Of a stretch of 64,000 nucleotides of DNA, positions 1 through 9,260 are shown one piece after another (the stretch's first letter is position 1; each line of letters opens with the position of its first letter). This DNA comes from Pseudomonas batumici (lineage in GTDB: Bacteria; Pseudomonadota; Gammaproteobacteria; Pseudomonadales; Pseudomonadaceae): assembly GCF_000820515.1 (NCBI RefSeq), contig NZ_JXDG01000042.1, positions 62,001 through 126,000 on the forward strand, in the 5' to 3' direction. The translations under genes were made by a program, and so were the position numbers. Under the pieces are notes generated by a model. That model saw only the letters and a list, made by a program, of their open reading frames with translations. It made no database searches and had not been told where the DNA came from.

Positions 1-1004
1 CCGGCAGCCACCAGAGCCGCCAGGTCGTGGTGAGTCGCCGCGAGGATCCGCACATCAACACGATGGCTGTCGTTGCAGCCCAAGGGACGGATCTCGCCGT
101 CCTGCAACACCCGTAGAAGCTTGGCCTGCAACGGCAACGCCAAGTCGCCGACCTCATCGAGCAGCAAGGTCCCGCCATCCGCCAGGTCGAACAGGCCGCG
201 CCGATCCCGATCGGCACCCGTAAAGGCGCCCTTGCGAAAACCGAACAGCTCGCTTTCCAGCAGGTTGTCAGGAACAGCGGCGCAGTTCTGAACGACGAAG
301 GCACGGTTACGCCGAGCGCCATGTTCGTGGATCGCCCGTGCCACCAGTTCCTTGCCGGTACCCGTCTCACCGCCCAGCAGGACGGTGAAATTGTTGTCCA
401 GCACCTTCCCGATCAGCCGCCAGGTCCGCTGCATGGCCGCGCTGCTGCCGATCATCCCGAAGTAGCCGGCGCCCGGCACGGCAAAGCGCGTCGATGTGCG
501 CGGCGCATGCTTCAACAGTGGCAGTTGGGCCAATACCAGCGTCCCCAGTGCGCCCAGCGCCTCCTCAAGTCCTGCCGGGTCGATGCTCCGGGCGCTCGCA
601 CAGACCAACACTCCCTGCACCTTGTGCAGGTGCCCAGGCAGCGCAATGCAAAGCAATGAGTGCCAGGGCTGTTCATTCCCCGGTAGAAAACCGGTGTCGT
701 GGAGCCTGTCATCGAGTTCGGCCAGGTAGAGCGATCGACCCTGCTCAAGGACATAACGCAGCAACGGCGGCACTGCCTGCGGCTGCAACGCTATGGCAAG
801 CGCACCGCTATTGGTCTGCGGGGTGTATTCATGACTCAGGTGCAATGTCGAGTCCTGTTCATCCAGCAGGTACAGTTGGCATAACTCGCAGAGACTCAGT
901 TGACCCGCCATGCAAACGAACTCTTGCAATAGCAAGACGCTATCTTCTGCACGTGCCAGGTAAGCCAGTTTGGCCACCAGCGCCCTAGCCTCGTTAATCA
1001 ACAT
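1..1004 (-). CDS. Sigma-54-dependent transcriptional activator, 3' end cut by window edge
   Basis: Reverse-strand translation is open from an ATG at 1004 to the left edge (334 codons). Residues about 15-160 look like a GAF-type sensory region. A sigma-54 AAA+ domain follows: Walker A GGETGTGKE near 209-217, the sigma-54 contact loop GAFTGA near 257-262 and Walker B GGTLLLDEVGDL near 275-286. The C-terminal HTH lies outside the window. It begins 12 bases after the tssG stop, so it is the next gene of the T6SS operon. T6SS loci commonly carry such an activator (VasH/Sfa type), which drives transcription of hcp or tss genes with RpoN; that role is inferred from family and position. In the HSI-II-type order as I recall it, clpV lies between tssG and this gene; here it does not. 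Confidence 0.88.
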   Translation of the reverse strand, partial: MLINEARALVAKLAYLARAEDSVLLLQEFVCMAGQLSLCELCQLYLLDEQDSTLHLSHEYTPQTNSGALAIALQPQAVPPLLRYVLEQGRSLYLAELDDRLHDTGFLPGNEQPWHSLLCIALPGHLHKVQGVLVCASARSIDPAGLEEALGALGTLVLAQLPLLKHAPRTSTRFAVPGAGYFGMIGSSAAMQRTWRLIGKVLDNNFTVLLGGETGTGKELVARAIHEHGARRNRAFVVQNCAAVPDNLLESELFGFRKGAFTGADRDRRGLFDLADGGTLLLDEVGDLALPLQAKLLRVLQDGEIRPLGCNDSHRVDVRILAATHHDLAALVAA

Positions 1005-1015
1005 AGTTGCCACGC

Positions 1016-2023
1016 TCAATAAAAGGTGTGATCAACAGTGACAGCACCGTCGGATTTTTCCGGCGCCAGCCAACTTGACCAGCCCAGACGACAACTGTTT
1101 TTGTCGCCCAGATGCAAGTCTCGCCGCTGCGTCTCGCACAAGACCAAACGAACATCGAAGTTCAAGGGATCGCGCAAGGTAAAACGCACCAATGCATTCA
1201 ATATCGGGTGATTGGGACCACCGGGAAGAAAGTCATGAAAACCCAGCCAATCCAGGTTTCCGATATGAATACGAAACTTTCCACTGCAATCGGACACACA
1301 GGTTCCCAGCACCAGGTCATGTCCCAATGAACTGTTGGCAAGGCTCAAGCTATTCTGTTGGCCCTCCACAATAATCAGTGTTCGTTTGACACATTGCTCT
1401 ATGGTTATTTCAACCCGCTTGAAGTAATAACGCAGCACCGCCTCGATCAGCGCCGCGCAATGGGCCCGCTGACTCAATAGCCCCAGATAAGGCAGCAGGC
1501 GCTTCCAGTCCAGTTCTTCGGCCTGGCGGATATCCTCTCCCCCCAGGCCGGCCAGGGCATAGAGTTGCTCGGAAACCGGATCCGTGGCGCCACGGCGGAA
1601 ACGGGTGTAATAACGGTACTTCTGCCATACGGGCAATATCAGCCGTTGCAGGCGATGATGAAACACATCCAGAAAAGCACGGGTTGCCTGTCCGCTTTCT
1701 GTTTCCTGAAGTACCTGCTCGGCATAAAACACGGGCAATGGAGAACTGGCGCCGAACAAAGCAATCAGGTTGAAGCGTAAACAGGCACGTAACGAGCCGG
1801 CCTCTTCAAAAAACATCACCGTATCAACATCACTGCCGGGAAAAGCAAAACTCGGGTTGGCCTGAAACTCAAGTTTCTCGTACAGGCTGTCTTCATCCAG
1901 ATCGGGGTAGGCTTCCCGTAGCCTGGCAATGACCGTCAAAACAGCTTGGAACAGCGTGTATTCACGAATCGTGCACGTCAGTGGATTCAAAACAGCGGTT
2001 GTTGTCCCAGGCGCGGTGTCCAT
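1016..2023 (-). CDS. tssG: Type VI secretion baseplate protein TssG
   Basis: 335 aa, the usual size for TssG (ImpH/VasB). TssG joins TssF and TssK in the cytoplasmic baseplate wedge on which the contractile sheath assembles. The N-terminal part (FALFGASSPLP-like segment near residue 88) and the family-wide conserved aromatic and acidic stretches fit. The start is an ATG at 2023 with a strong AGGGAGAGG seven bases upstream. That ribosome site lies inside the end of tssF, and the two genes overlap by 37 bases, so translation is probably coupled. It sits between tssF and a sigma-54 activator in one operon. Identification is firm from sequence and context. Confidence 0.93.
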   Translation of the reverse strand: MDTAPGTTTAVLNPLTCTIREYTLFQAVLTVIARLREAYPDLDEDSLYEKLEFQANPSFAFPGSDVDTVMFFEEAGSLRACLRFNLIALFGASSPLPVFYAEQVLQETESGQATRAFLDVFHHRLQRLILPVWQKYRYYTRFRRGATDPVSEQLYALAGLGGEDIRQAEELDWKRLLPYLGLLSQRAHCAALIEAVLRYYFKRVEITIEQCVKRTLIIVEGQQNSLSLANSSLGHDLVLGTCVSDCSGKFRIHIGNLDWLGFHDFLPGGPNHPILNALVRFTLRDPLNFDVRLVLCETQRRDLHLGDKNSCRLGWSSWLAPEKSDGAVTVDHTFY

Positions 2024-3780
2024 TTATAAACCTCTCCCTTGACACTGAGAACGTTCAATTCGTGAAATGAATTGAGACCGACATACAGTGCAAAAAACTC
2101 ATTGAGTACCGTGGCAAACAGGAACAGGTCCCCTTCTCCCCCAAAGTGTTGCGGGTCCATCGTCAACTCGGTGCTCAGGCCTCGGAGGGGAAGACCGCCA
2201 TAGAGTCGATCGGCCGCTTGATGGCGGATGGATTTGAGACCGGCGAGTCGCTGTTGACTGACCTCCTGCGCTCGCGGGTCGTGGTGACTGGCAAAGTCAT
2301 AGGTCTCGAGCACCTTGCGCAATGCCACGATATTGGCAAGCGACAGGTAATTCAGTGACATGTTGCTGATGAGTTTCCAGAGCATTCCCTGCCCCAGGGG
2401 CGGCGGATAAAAGCGGCTGGCCGGGATGATATTGCGAAAGCTCAACGACTCCGCAAGACCGCTGCCGGCCCGGCAGATATCGCCCACCGAAAGACGTTGG
2501 GGCAGGTTCTGATTGGTGCAGATGAGCTCGGTGGAAAGCGTTTCAGCCAGCAACGCCCCCTCGGTGGTAAAGCGGACATAGGTGTCCAGGCCGTCGTGCG
2601 CCAACGAAGGGCGCTGACGCATCGTGTAGTGCGCAACCGACTGCCCCTGGCCGCCATGGCTATCGTGCTCAAAGGATTCGAAAGGCACGAAATCACGATA
2701 ACCCAACCCACCGGCGCGCCAGCCTGTCATGCGCTCCACCGAATAGACGCCGCACTGACCGGACTCATACTCGGCCGGCAACAACAGGTATTCGTCCTGC
2801 TTGCCGTCCAGTTGCAGGGGCAGCCCATCGTGCGGGAACAAATTGACGATGGGTGTGCAGTACAGCCTGATGTTCTCAAGCGTGGGCCGTAGCTCCCGCG
2901 TCTCATCCGCCGCCTTGATCGTGAAGCGGATCTCCAGCCCCCGCACGTTGGCCAGGATATCCTGAGGAAACTGCCTCAACGCTTCGAGGCCGAGCAGATC
3001 GACAAAGAGGAATTTATCCTTGAAGGAGAAATACTCCTGCAACAGGCGATAACCGCGGAAGGTGTTGAGCGGATACGGGATCAATGCCTCGTCTTCAGCG
3101 AAGCCCACGGGCACCATCGATTGAACCGGCAGGGGAAACGATTGGGGCAACCCGCCGTCATCCAGCAGTGCCTGCCGGTCGCGCCCCAGCAACACGAGGC
3201 TGATGCCTTCCAGATGACGTGAGAAGTTGAGGTACAGCATCTGGCTGATATAACGCTCGCCCGCCAGGTGCAGACGTAAACGCTTGAGGTCCAGTTGCCC
3301 CAGATGCCCCTCGCCCGTCATGTTCAACTGCACGCTCAACAGGCTCCGATCACCCTTTGTCGAATAGCTCAAGGCACTCAGTGCAAGCGGCAACACCTCG
3401 GTGGGATAGCAAGTGCGAAAACGACAGCGCACCCCTTCGACATTGCAGCTCTCGACCGGCGAATGGCGGGGCACCGCCAGTGCCGGCGCGGCCAACGACA
3501 ACGGTTCGAATTCAAGCACGCTGAAAGCCGGCAACGGCCGCATGTAGTTGGGCCATAACAGGTGCATGAGTGAATGCGTCAGCTCCGGCAGGTCGTCATC
3601 CAAGCGCTCTCGCAAGCGTCCGGTCAAAAACGCGAACCCTTCGAACAAACGCTCGACATCCGGATCACTGCCACTTTCCCCGAGGAAAGGTGCGAGGGCC
3701 GGATTGCGCTCGGCAAAACGTCGGCCGAGGGTGCGCAAGGCACTCAACTCACTCTGGTAATATCGATTGAACGACGACAC
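1987..3780 (-). CDS. tssF: Type VI secretion baseplate protein TssF
   Basis: 597 aa with the characteristic TssF opening FNRYYQSELSALR followed by FAERNPALAPFL and PDVERLFEGFAFL. TssF (ImpG/VasA) is the largest baseplate wedge subunit and contacts TssG, TssK and the VgrG hub. The start is a GTG at 3780, three bases after the tssE stop, with an AGGGATGAGG purine tract just before it; no ATG fits the conserved N-terminus. The gene overlaps tssG by 37 bases. Length and gene order are standard, and there is no frameshift. Confidence 0.94.
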   Translation of the reverse strand: MSSFNRYYQSELSALRTLGRRFAERNPALAPFLGESGSDPDVERLFEGFAFLTGRLRERLDDDLPELTHSLMHLLWPNYMRPLPAFSVLEFEPLSLAAPALAVPRHSPVESCNVEGVRCRFRTCYPTEVLPLALSALSYSTKGDRSLLSVQLNMTGEGHLGQLDLKRLRLHLAGERYISQMLYLNFSRHLEGISLVLLGRDRQALLDDGGLPQSFPLPVQSMVPVGFAEDEALIPYPLNTFRGYRLLQEYFSFKDKFLFVDLLGLEALRQFPQDILANVRGLEIRFTIKAADETRELRPTLENIRLYCTPIVNLFPHDGLPLQLDGKQDEYLLLPAEYESGQCGVYSVERMTGWRAGGLGYRDFVPFESFEHDSHGGQGQSVAHYTMRQRPSLAHDGLDTYVRFTTEGALLAETLSTELICTNQNLPQRLSVGDICRAGSGLAESLSFRNIIPASRFYPPPLGQGMLWKLISNMSLNYLSLANIVALRKVLETYDFASHHDPRAQEVSQQRLAGLKSIRHQAADRLYGGLPLRGLSTELTMDPQHFGGEGDLFLFATVLNEFFALYVGLNSFHELNVLSVKGEVYKWTPRLGQQPLF

Positions 3781-3783
3781 GCC

Positions 3784-4200
3784 TCATCCCTCGTCCGTTC
3801 TGACGGTCACTTCGCAGCGCTCATCCAGCGCCGCCAGAAAACGGACTCTGTGTTTTAGATTGCCCACCCCCAGCATCCCCTCGATGCTGAAAGACAGCCT
3901 GAGTGAGCCCGGCGCGCACGGCCTGGGCACCACGGAAACGGCAGACAGCCGCGGCTCATAGGTTTCGATGAATTGCCCTATGGCCCGGGCGGTTTCGACC
4001 AACGCGTCGTATTGGCTCAAGCGCATATCGTTGATATCCGGCAGGCCATAATCAGGCAGCGCCTGGACGCTGCCCCTTCGGCTGCCCAGCATCCGCGTCA
4101 AGTGGTTGGCCACCGACGCGTTGGCGGCGCTTTCCAGGCTCGAGCCTTGGCGATACCGGGTCTGACCACTCAACCGCTCGAACAGACTGCCATAGCCCAT
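3784..4200 (-). CDS. tssE: Type VI secretion baseplate protein TssE (gp25-like)
   Basis: 138 aa, matching TssE (HsiF/VasS), the homologue of phage T4 gp25 wedge protein that nucleates sheath polymerisation. The family features are visible: the N-terminal SLFERL segment, the central LPDYGLPDIN and the IGQFIETYEPRLSAV stretch carrying the conserved gp25 EPR motif near residue 103. The start is an ATG at 4200, four bases after tssC, and the stop is three bases before tssF, so it lies inside a tightly packed operon. Confidence 0.93.
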   Translation of the reverse strand: MGYGSLFERLSGQTRYRQGSSLESAANASVANHLTRMLGSRRGSVQALPDYGLPDINDMRLSQYDALVETARAIGQFIETYEPRLSAVSVVPRPCAPGSLRLSFSIEGMLGVGNLKHRVRFLAALDERCEVTVRTDEG

Positions 4201-4204
4201 GGCC

Positions 4205-5692
4205 TCAGACCGGCTTGTCTATATCGAGCTTGCCGACCAGGGACAGCGTGAAGTCGGCCCCCATGTATTTGAAGTGCGGTCGAACGCTCAAGCCGATCCG
4301 GTACCAACCAGGTTCCCCCTCGACATCGCTGACCGTGATGTTGACCGCCCGCAAGGGTCGCCGCCCACGCACTTCCGCACTGGGGTTGTCCTGATCGGCC
4401 ACATACTGGCGTATCCACTTGTTCAGTTCCGATTCCAGGTCCGTGCGTTCCTTCCAGGAGCCGAGTTGCTCACGCTGCAGGACCTTCAGGTAATGCGCCA
4501 GGCGGTTGACGATAAACAGATAAGGCAGCTGCGCACCCAGCTTGTAGTTCAGCTCGGCATCCTTGCCTTCTTCGCTATTGCCGAAGAACTTTGGCTGCTG
4601 GACGGAGTTGGCCGAAAAGAACGCGGCATTGTCACTGCCCTTGCGCATCGCCAATGAAATGAACCCTTGCTCGGCCAATTCATACTCACGCCGGTCCGAC
4701 ACCAGGATCTCGGTAGGGATCTTGGTCTCGATTTCGCCCATGCTTTCAAAATGGTGCAGAGGCAGGTCTTCCACCGCCCCGCCGCTTTGCGGCCCGATGA
4801 TGTTCGGGCACCAGCGGTAGCGGGCAAAACTGTCGGTCAGTCGGGTGGCAAAGGTATAGGCGGTATTGCCCCACAGATAATGCTCGTGGTCGCCGCTCAC
4901 GTTCTCCTTGTAGACGAAGGTCTTCACCGGGTTGTTTTCCGGATCGTAGGGACTGCGCAGCAGGAATCGCGGCAGCGTCAGGGCCAGGTGGCGAGCATTT
5001 TCCTCTTGCCGGAAGCTCTGCCATTTGGCGAATTGCGGCCCTTCGAAGTGGTCGCGCAGATCTTTTATGTCGGGTAGCCCGGTAAAGCTTTCCAGCCCGA
5101 AGAAACGCGGGCCGGCGGCGGCAATGAACGGTGCGTGGGCCATGGATGCGACGCTGGCGACATACTGCATCGTGCGCACATCGGGTGCGCTGGGCGAGAA
5201 CGCATAGTTACCGATGATCGCCCCGACCGGCTCGCCACCGAACTGGCCGTACTCCGCTGTGTACACATGCTTGTAAAGACCCGACTGGGTCACTTCCGGG
5301 GAGTCTTCGAAGTCCTCCAGCAGATCCTGCTTGGAGACATTCATCAGTTCGATCTTGATATTTTCGCGGAAGTTCGTCCGGTCCACCAACAGGTGCAGGC
5401 CTCGCCAGGACGACTCCAACGACTGGAACTGTGCATGGTGCAGGATCTCATCCATCTGCCGGCTGAGCTTCATGTCGATTTGCGCGATCATGCGATCGAC
5501 CAGGGCCTTTTTTACCGGCTCGCCACTGTTCTGTGGCTTGAGCAACTCCTCCACAAACGCGCAGATGCCGCGCTTGGCCACCTCATAGGCGTCGTCCTCG
5601 GGTGTCAGTTTCGTCTCGGCGATGATGCAATCGAGCACGCCATAGTCCGAGGTCAACTCACTGTGCTGCTGTACGGTATCGTTAATGATCAC
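4205..5692 (-). CDS. tssC: Type VI secretion sheath large subunit TssC
   Basis: About 495 aa. TssC (VipB) forms the contractile sheath together with TssB. Family landmarks include LESSWRGLHLLVDRT, the EYGQFGGEPVGAIIGNYAF stretch and the C-terminal LRAVNITVSDVEGEPGWY region. Start choice: a GTG at 5692 has AAGGAA six bases upstream, lies 17 bases after the tssB stop and gives the usual family length. A longer reading from a TTG at 5749 would overlap tssB by 41 bases and has no ribosome site, so I prefer the GTG. Part of the tssA-B-C-E-F-G operon. Confidence 0.92.
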   Translation of the reverse strand: MIINDTVQQHSELTSDYGVLDCIIAETKLTPEDDAYEVAKRGICAFVEELLKPQNSGEPVKKALVDRMIAQIDMKLSRQMDEILHHAQFQSLESSWRGLHLLVDRTNFRENIKIELMNVSKQDLLEDFEDSPEVTQSGLYKHVYTAEYGQFGGEPVGAIIGNYAFSPSAPDVRTMQYVASVASMAHAPFIAAAGPRFFGLESFTGLPDIKDLRDHFEGPQFAKWQSFRQEENARHLALTLPRFLLRSPYDPENNPVKTFVYKENVSGDHEHYLWGNTAYTFATRLTDSFARYRWCPNIIGPQSGGAVEDLPLHHFESMGEIETKIPTEILVSDRREYELAEQGFISLAMRKGSDNAAFFSANSVQQPKFFGNSEEGKDAELNYKLGAQLPYLFIVNRLAHYLKVLQREQLGSWKERTDLESELNKWIRQYVADQDNPSAEVRGRRPLRAVNITVSDVEGEPGWYRIGLSVRPHFKYMGADFTLSLVGKLDIDKPV

Positions 5693-5708
5693 AATGGCTT
5701 CCTTGTTA

Positions 5709-6215
5709 TCAGGCAGGTTCGGCGGGCGAATGATCCAGGCCGAGTTCAATCAGTGCTCGGTCACGCAGTTGCCCATCGGCAAGCACACCCTCTATGGCGC
5801 GCCTGAACGCCGGCGCATTCCCCAGTGGTCCCTTGAGGGCAACCAGTGCCTCGCGCAAGGCCATCAGTTCCTTGAGCTCGGGGATCTGTTCGACGAGATG
5901 GGCCGGGCCGAAATCCTTCATACCGCGCACACTCAGATCGACCGCCAGCTCTGAACTACCGTGGTTGTCCTTGAGTACATTGCGAACATTAAACTGAAGA
6001 CGTAGTTGTTGCTTTTCCATGACATCGTCAAAGCTGTTCTTGTCGATGCTGATTGGCTTTCGATCCTCAACTTTCCGCTCATCCGGGCGTTGGACAAAAT
6101 CGCCGACCACCAGAAGTTTCAAGGGAAGTTCCACGTCCTCCACGGCCCCGCCCTGGGCAGGCTTGAATGTAATGTTGATGCGTTCCTTCAAGGGTTGAGA
6201 TGATTCTCGAGCCAT
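5709..6215 (-). CDS. tssB: Type VI secretion sheath small subunit TssB
   Basis: 168 aa, normal for TssB (VipA), which pairs with TssC to build the contractile sheath. Family marks are the VELPLKLLVVGDF block (residues 28-40), FVQRPDERKVEDRKPISIDK, and the C-terminal LMALREALVALKGPLGN segment that contains the helix handled by the ClpV recycling ATPase in studied systems. The ATG at 6215 follows a purine-rich AAAAGAGAG. It lies 20 bases after tssA and 17 before the preferred tssC start. Confidence 0.94.
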   Translation of the reverse strand: MARESSQPLKERINITFKPAQGGAVEDVELPLKLLVVGDFVQRPDERKVEDRKPISIDKNSFDDVMEKQQLRLQFNVRNVLKDNHGSSELAVDLSVRGMKDFGPAHLVEQIPELKELMALREALVALKGPLGNAPAFRRAIEGVLADGQLRDRALIELGLDHSPAEPA

Positions 6216-6235
6216 GGGCTACTCTCTTTTCCATT

Positions 6236-7792
6236 TTAAATAATGACCGCATCAAGATTCAGATGACAAAGGCGGCGATACACCCGTGCCTTGTCCTCTA
6301 GCGTGGCGGTGGTTTCAGGCAGTGTTTCAAAACACCGATACAACAAAGTCAAAACTTCCGTGGCCAGATCCGGCTCCCAAGCCAACAGTCCGCCAGCCTG
6401 TAGTTGTTGATCCAGGGCATCGAGTTTCAGCCTGGCCAACTCGTACTGCCTGGCTTGAAAGCACAACTTGACCAGCGCCAGTTGCCAGAAAAACGCCGCA
6501 CGCTCCCCCCGGGCCACCTGCATACCCTGGATCAGCAGCTGGACCGCGGACTTGAAACCGTCCTTGAGCAATACCGGCTGAACATCCCGCAGCGCCTGTT
6601 CCCAGGCAGCGTCGGCAGATGTTCCATCACTGGTACTCGGCGCTACAGCCGGCCGTAAATGCAATGAGATCTGGCTACTGATCCAGCTTCGGGTCACGCT
6701 ATCCGCAAAGGGCGCACCATCGTGGAAGCGCAGTTCGGCAATACCGGGAAGTCGCTCGAGAAACAGCGCAAAGTGCAACTCCAGCTCCCGCATCGCCCGT
6801 GCAAGGCCCAGTGCCTGAAGGCATTCCCACAACATGCGCAGGCCATCGAACCAGAATGGCGCGCTCGCCAGCGTGGCTTCCAACTTGGGCAACAGCGCCT
6901 CATGGTCGCCCCGCGTCGACGCCTCGGCATAGACCCTGAGCGTGTCCGCGGGTGGCGCTCGCAAGGCCGTCACGCGCTCGCCGTCATGTTCCGGCAGCCG
7001 CTCTATGGGCAACCAGAGCAGCGTGCGGCTCAAGCCCAGGGCCTTGGCCGTCGCTACCTTCTGGCGCAACCACCAGGCACACAATGGACGGGCCAGTTCC
7101 TGTAGCTGGCGCAGGCTTTTCTGCGCATCCTTCTCGCTATCAATGCGAGTTGCGTGAGTGGATGAGCCGGAAGGTGCCAAGGGCGCCTGGGGGCTGATAT
7201 TCGGTGCCTGCCCCGACTCAAGCCGACGGGAAGCGGGACGATTGGCCCAGGTCGACAGACGCCGTGCAATCGGGCTGATCGCCGGCGCTTCGCCAGCCAG
7301 CCGCTCATCAAGCAGCTTGTCCAGCTCGGCGAGACGTGCCGCCAGCGCAATAAAAACGGACGATTGCTCGACCTCCCCGCACTCACCTTCCAGCGCCTTT
7401 TCAACTTGAGCGATCAACCAGTTGATCGCCGCCGAACGAGTACGCGACTTGAGCGGATGCAGCACGTGCCAGTGGTGTTCACACAGGTGGCCGATCAACC
7501 CCAGCCCGGCCAGCAAGCCTGGGAACGATGCCTGCTTGTAGAGCGCCCAGGCCATCCAGCAGGCGACTCTCAGGTCCTTGGAGTGGCGACGCAGGATCAC
7601 CTCGCTTTCGACCTTGACCTTGCCCCAATCCACTCCGGTCGAGGCATAAGGGGAAAGCGCCTTGCCCAGTTCTCGCTCCAGACTTTCGTACTCGTCGGAA
7701 AAGCGCACATCGTCGCCGGCAAAGTTATCGGCAAAGACCGGAACACTCGCCAACTCGAGACAATAAGATTGCAATACGTTCGAACAGGTCAT
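6236..7792 (-). CDS. tssA: Type VI secretion protein TssA
   Basis: 518 aa, first gene of the operon. The N-terminal ImpA-type domain is recognisable (DVRFSDEYESLERELGKAL near 27-46, then the WxxALYKQASFPGLLAGL block near 80-100). The long helical C-terminal half resembles the VasJ-like extension of long TssA proteins. TssA primes baseplate and tail assembly and, in long forms, caps the distal end of the growing sheath. ATG at 7792; the 5' flank is the AT-rich gap at 7793-8199. The N-terminal domain is clear, but the exact TssA class was not determined. Confidence 0.88.
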   Translation of the reverse strand: MTCSNVLQSYCLELASVPVFADNFAGDDVRFSDEYESLERELGKALSPYASTGVDWGKVKVESEVILRRHSKDLRVACWMAWALYKQASFPGLLAGLGLIGHLCEHHWHVLHPLKSRTRSAAINWLIAQVEKALEGECGEVEQSSVFIALAARLAELDKLLDERLAGEAPAISPIARRLSTWANRPASRRLESGQAPNISPQAPLAPSGSSTHATRIDSEKDAQKSLRQLQELARPLCAWWLRQKVATAKALGLSRTLLWLPIERLPEHDGERVTALRAPPADTLRVYAEASTRGDHEALLPKLEATLASAPFWFDGLRMLWECLQALGLARAMRELELHFALFLERLPGIAELRFHDGAPFADSVTRSWISSQISLHLRPAVAPSTSDGTSADAAWEQALRDVQPVLLKDGFKSAVQLLIQGMQVARGERAAFFWQLALVKLCFQARQYELARLKLDALDQQLQAGGLLAWEPDLATEVLTLLYRCFETLPETTATLEDKARVYRRLCHLNLDAVII

Positions 7793-8199
7793 CCTTGGCC
7801 CACATTAAATCAACAATTAAAAAAGCCGAATACTCAACAACCAAATATTACAAGCCCACAATAAAACGCGATTTTTCCTAACCGCCAAATAAGCTTAGAA
7901 GTTGATCGTTATGTTCACAATGGAAAAAACCACAGCGGAGTGTAGGAAATATCTACATGACAAATAAGATCTCGTGTAACGCTCAACCCCCTAAACCATC
8001 CACTTCAAACATCAAGGTCCTGTAATACAAAAAAATAAAATCAAACGCACATAGAGCAACCAGGCGTCCAGAGCGACAGTTTAAAAATCGGAGGCGCAGA
8101 AAACGGGGGGAATGACCACACGCGTCGCCACAATTGGACTACGCTGATGCCCGAAACGGTGCCACTCACCGCTCAGGGACCTCACTCAAGGAACAGACT
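7793..8199. promoter_or_regulatory. AT-rich divergent intergenic region upstream of tssA
   Basis: 407 bases without a convincing gene, much richer in A/T than its surroundings. It separates the minus-strand T6SS operon from a plus-strand gene and must hold both promoters. A small perfect dyad, TGTAG-N7-CTACA, lies at 7941-7957. I looked for a sigma-54 -24/-12 element (TGGCAC-N5-TTGC) on both strands and did not find a good one. The AT richness is compatible with binding by H-NS-like proteins such as MvaT, which is an inference. Confidence 0.5.
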
Positions 8200-9231
8200 A
8201 TGTGCGACTGGGGGCTGCCATTCGGCCGCAAGGACATTCTCAAGGCCATCGACGTACAGGTCGATGGCTATTGTACGAGCGCCGGAAGGACAGGCACGTT
8301 GCTCTATCCCGGCTCCGGTGACGATATCGCCAACCCCTTGTTCGCAGCGGCCAGCCGGATCGAAACCTTCGTGTTCGTGGACAACTGGCAGGGGCCTGGT
8401 GCACAGGCGCCGACATACGAGATCGCCAACAGCCTGCGCGGCAAGTTTCCCGACAGCGCCACCCCCGAAGAGATAGCACCGGCCGAGCTTGCCAGGGATC
8501 TCGGCATCACCATGCAGTGCCCGATGCTGGCCTACCGATTCACGTTCGACGGATCGACCAAGCGCCTTCTGTTCCTGCGAACGTCACTGGAGGTATTCCT
8601 CGCTGGTAATGACGATTTCAAATGCCACGTATTTTTCGTGAAGGACCTGGCGGGTACCGACTCGAGCGTGAGTTACCAGAGCGCTTTACCGCACGTTTTC
8701 CCACAAGGATTGCTGATTTCCAATGCGCTCAACGACTACGATGTGCCGTTTCTCCCACTGTTCGGCCTCAGGCACCGGCTGACTTCAGCCGTAGTGGGCT
8801 TTGGCGAGATGATCGTGGCGCACAAGGTTCAGGAGTTGGACTGCAGCGGCTTGGTGCTGAAGCAACTACTCGTGAACGACCTGCAAATGTCTGCCGCGGC
8901 ATTCTTCTCCGACTACGATGACGAGCACGACTTCCTGAGCAGTAGTTACGAAGACATCAGACCCAAGGAGGTGGATCTGCTCGCCGTCGCCATGGGGCAA
9001 GTGCTGGATATACTGAAAGGAGCCTTGGCACTCGAACCCCAGGAACAGTTCGAGATCTGCAGGGCCTGCGTGCAGAAACAGAGTTGGGTAGGAGCCTGGA
9101 AATACGACAGCGCCAACTATGAGGGCGCCTGGCAGAGACTGAACACACTGCGCTACACCCGGATCCTGCTGAGCCGCCCGAGTCCATCGGGCCGGCGCAA
9201 ACCACGCTCGCGACCGATCTTCAAGCAATAG
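8200..9231 (+). CDS. Protein of unknown function next to the T6SS operon
   Basis: 343 aa, not recognised. The ATG at 8200 is preceded by AAGGA at suitable spacing; upstream in-frame TTG codons lack such a site. An early segment, LLYPGSGDDIANPLFAAASR (about residues 34-53), followed by IETFVFVDNW, has the shape of a nucleotide- or SAM-binding beta-Gly-loop-alpha unit, which is only a suggestion. No signal peptide or membrane segment is visible, and the C-terminus is basic (about the last 18 residues rich in R, K, P, S). The next gene is 29 bases downstream on the same strand, so the two may be co-transcribed. Confidence 0.75.
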   Translation: MCDWGLPFGRKDILKAIDVQVDGYCTSAGRTGTLLYPGSGDDIANPLFAAASRIETFVFVDNWQGPGAQAPTYEIANSLRGKFPDSATPEEIAPAELARDLGITMQCPMLAYRFTFDGSTKRLLFLRTSLEVFLAGNDDFKCHVFFVKDLAGTDSSVSYQSALPHVFPQGLLISNALNDYDVPFLPLFGLRHRLTSAVVGFGEMIVAHKVQELDCSGLVLKQLLVNDLQMSAAAFFSDYDDEHDFLSSSYEDIRPKEVDLLAVAMGQVLDILKGALALEPQEQFEICRACVQKQSWVGAWKYDSANYEGAWQRLNTLRYTRILLSRPSPSGRRKPRSRPIFKQ

Positions 9232-9260
9232 TGGAAACACCGTGAAAGGAGGCGTTTGAG

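Noticed and set aside
5692..5749. Longer tssC start at a TTG overlapping tssB
   Set aside because: No ribosome site and longer than the family; the GTG at 5692 has AAGGAA at good spacing.
7793..8199. Sigma-54 promoter for the T6SS operon
   Set aside because: No TGGCAC-N5-TTGC element was found on either strand.
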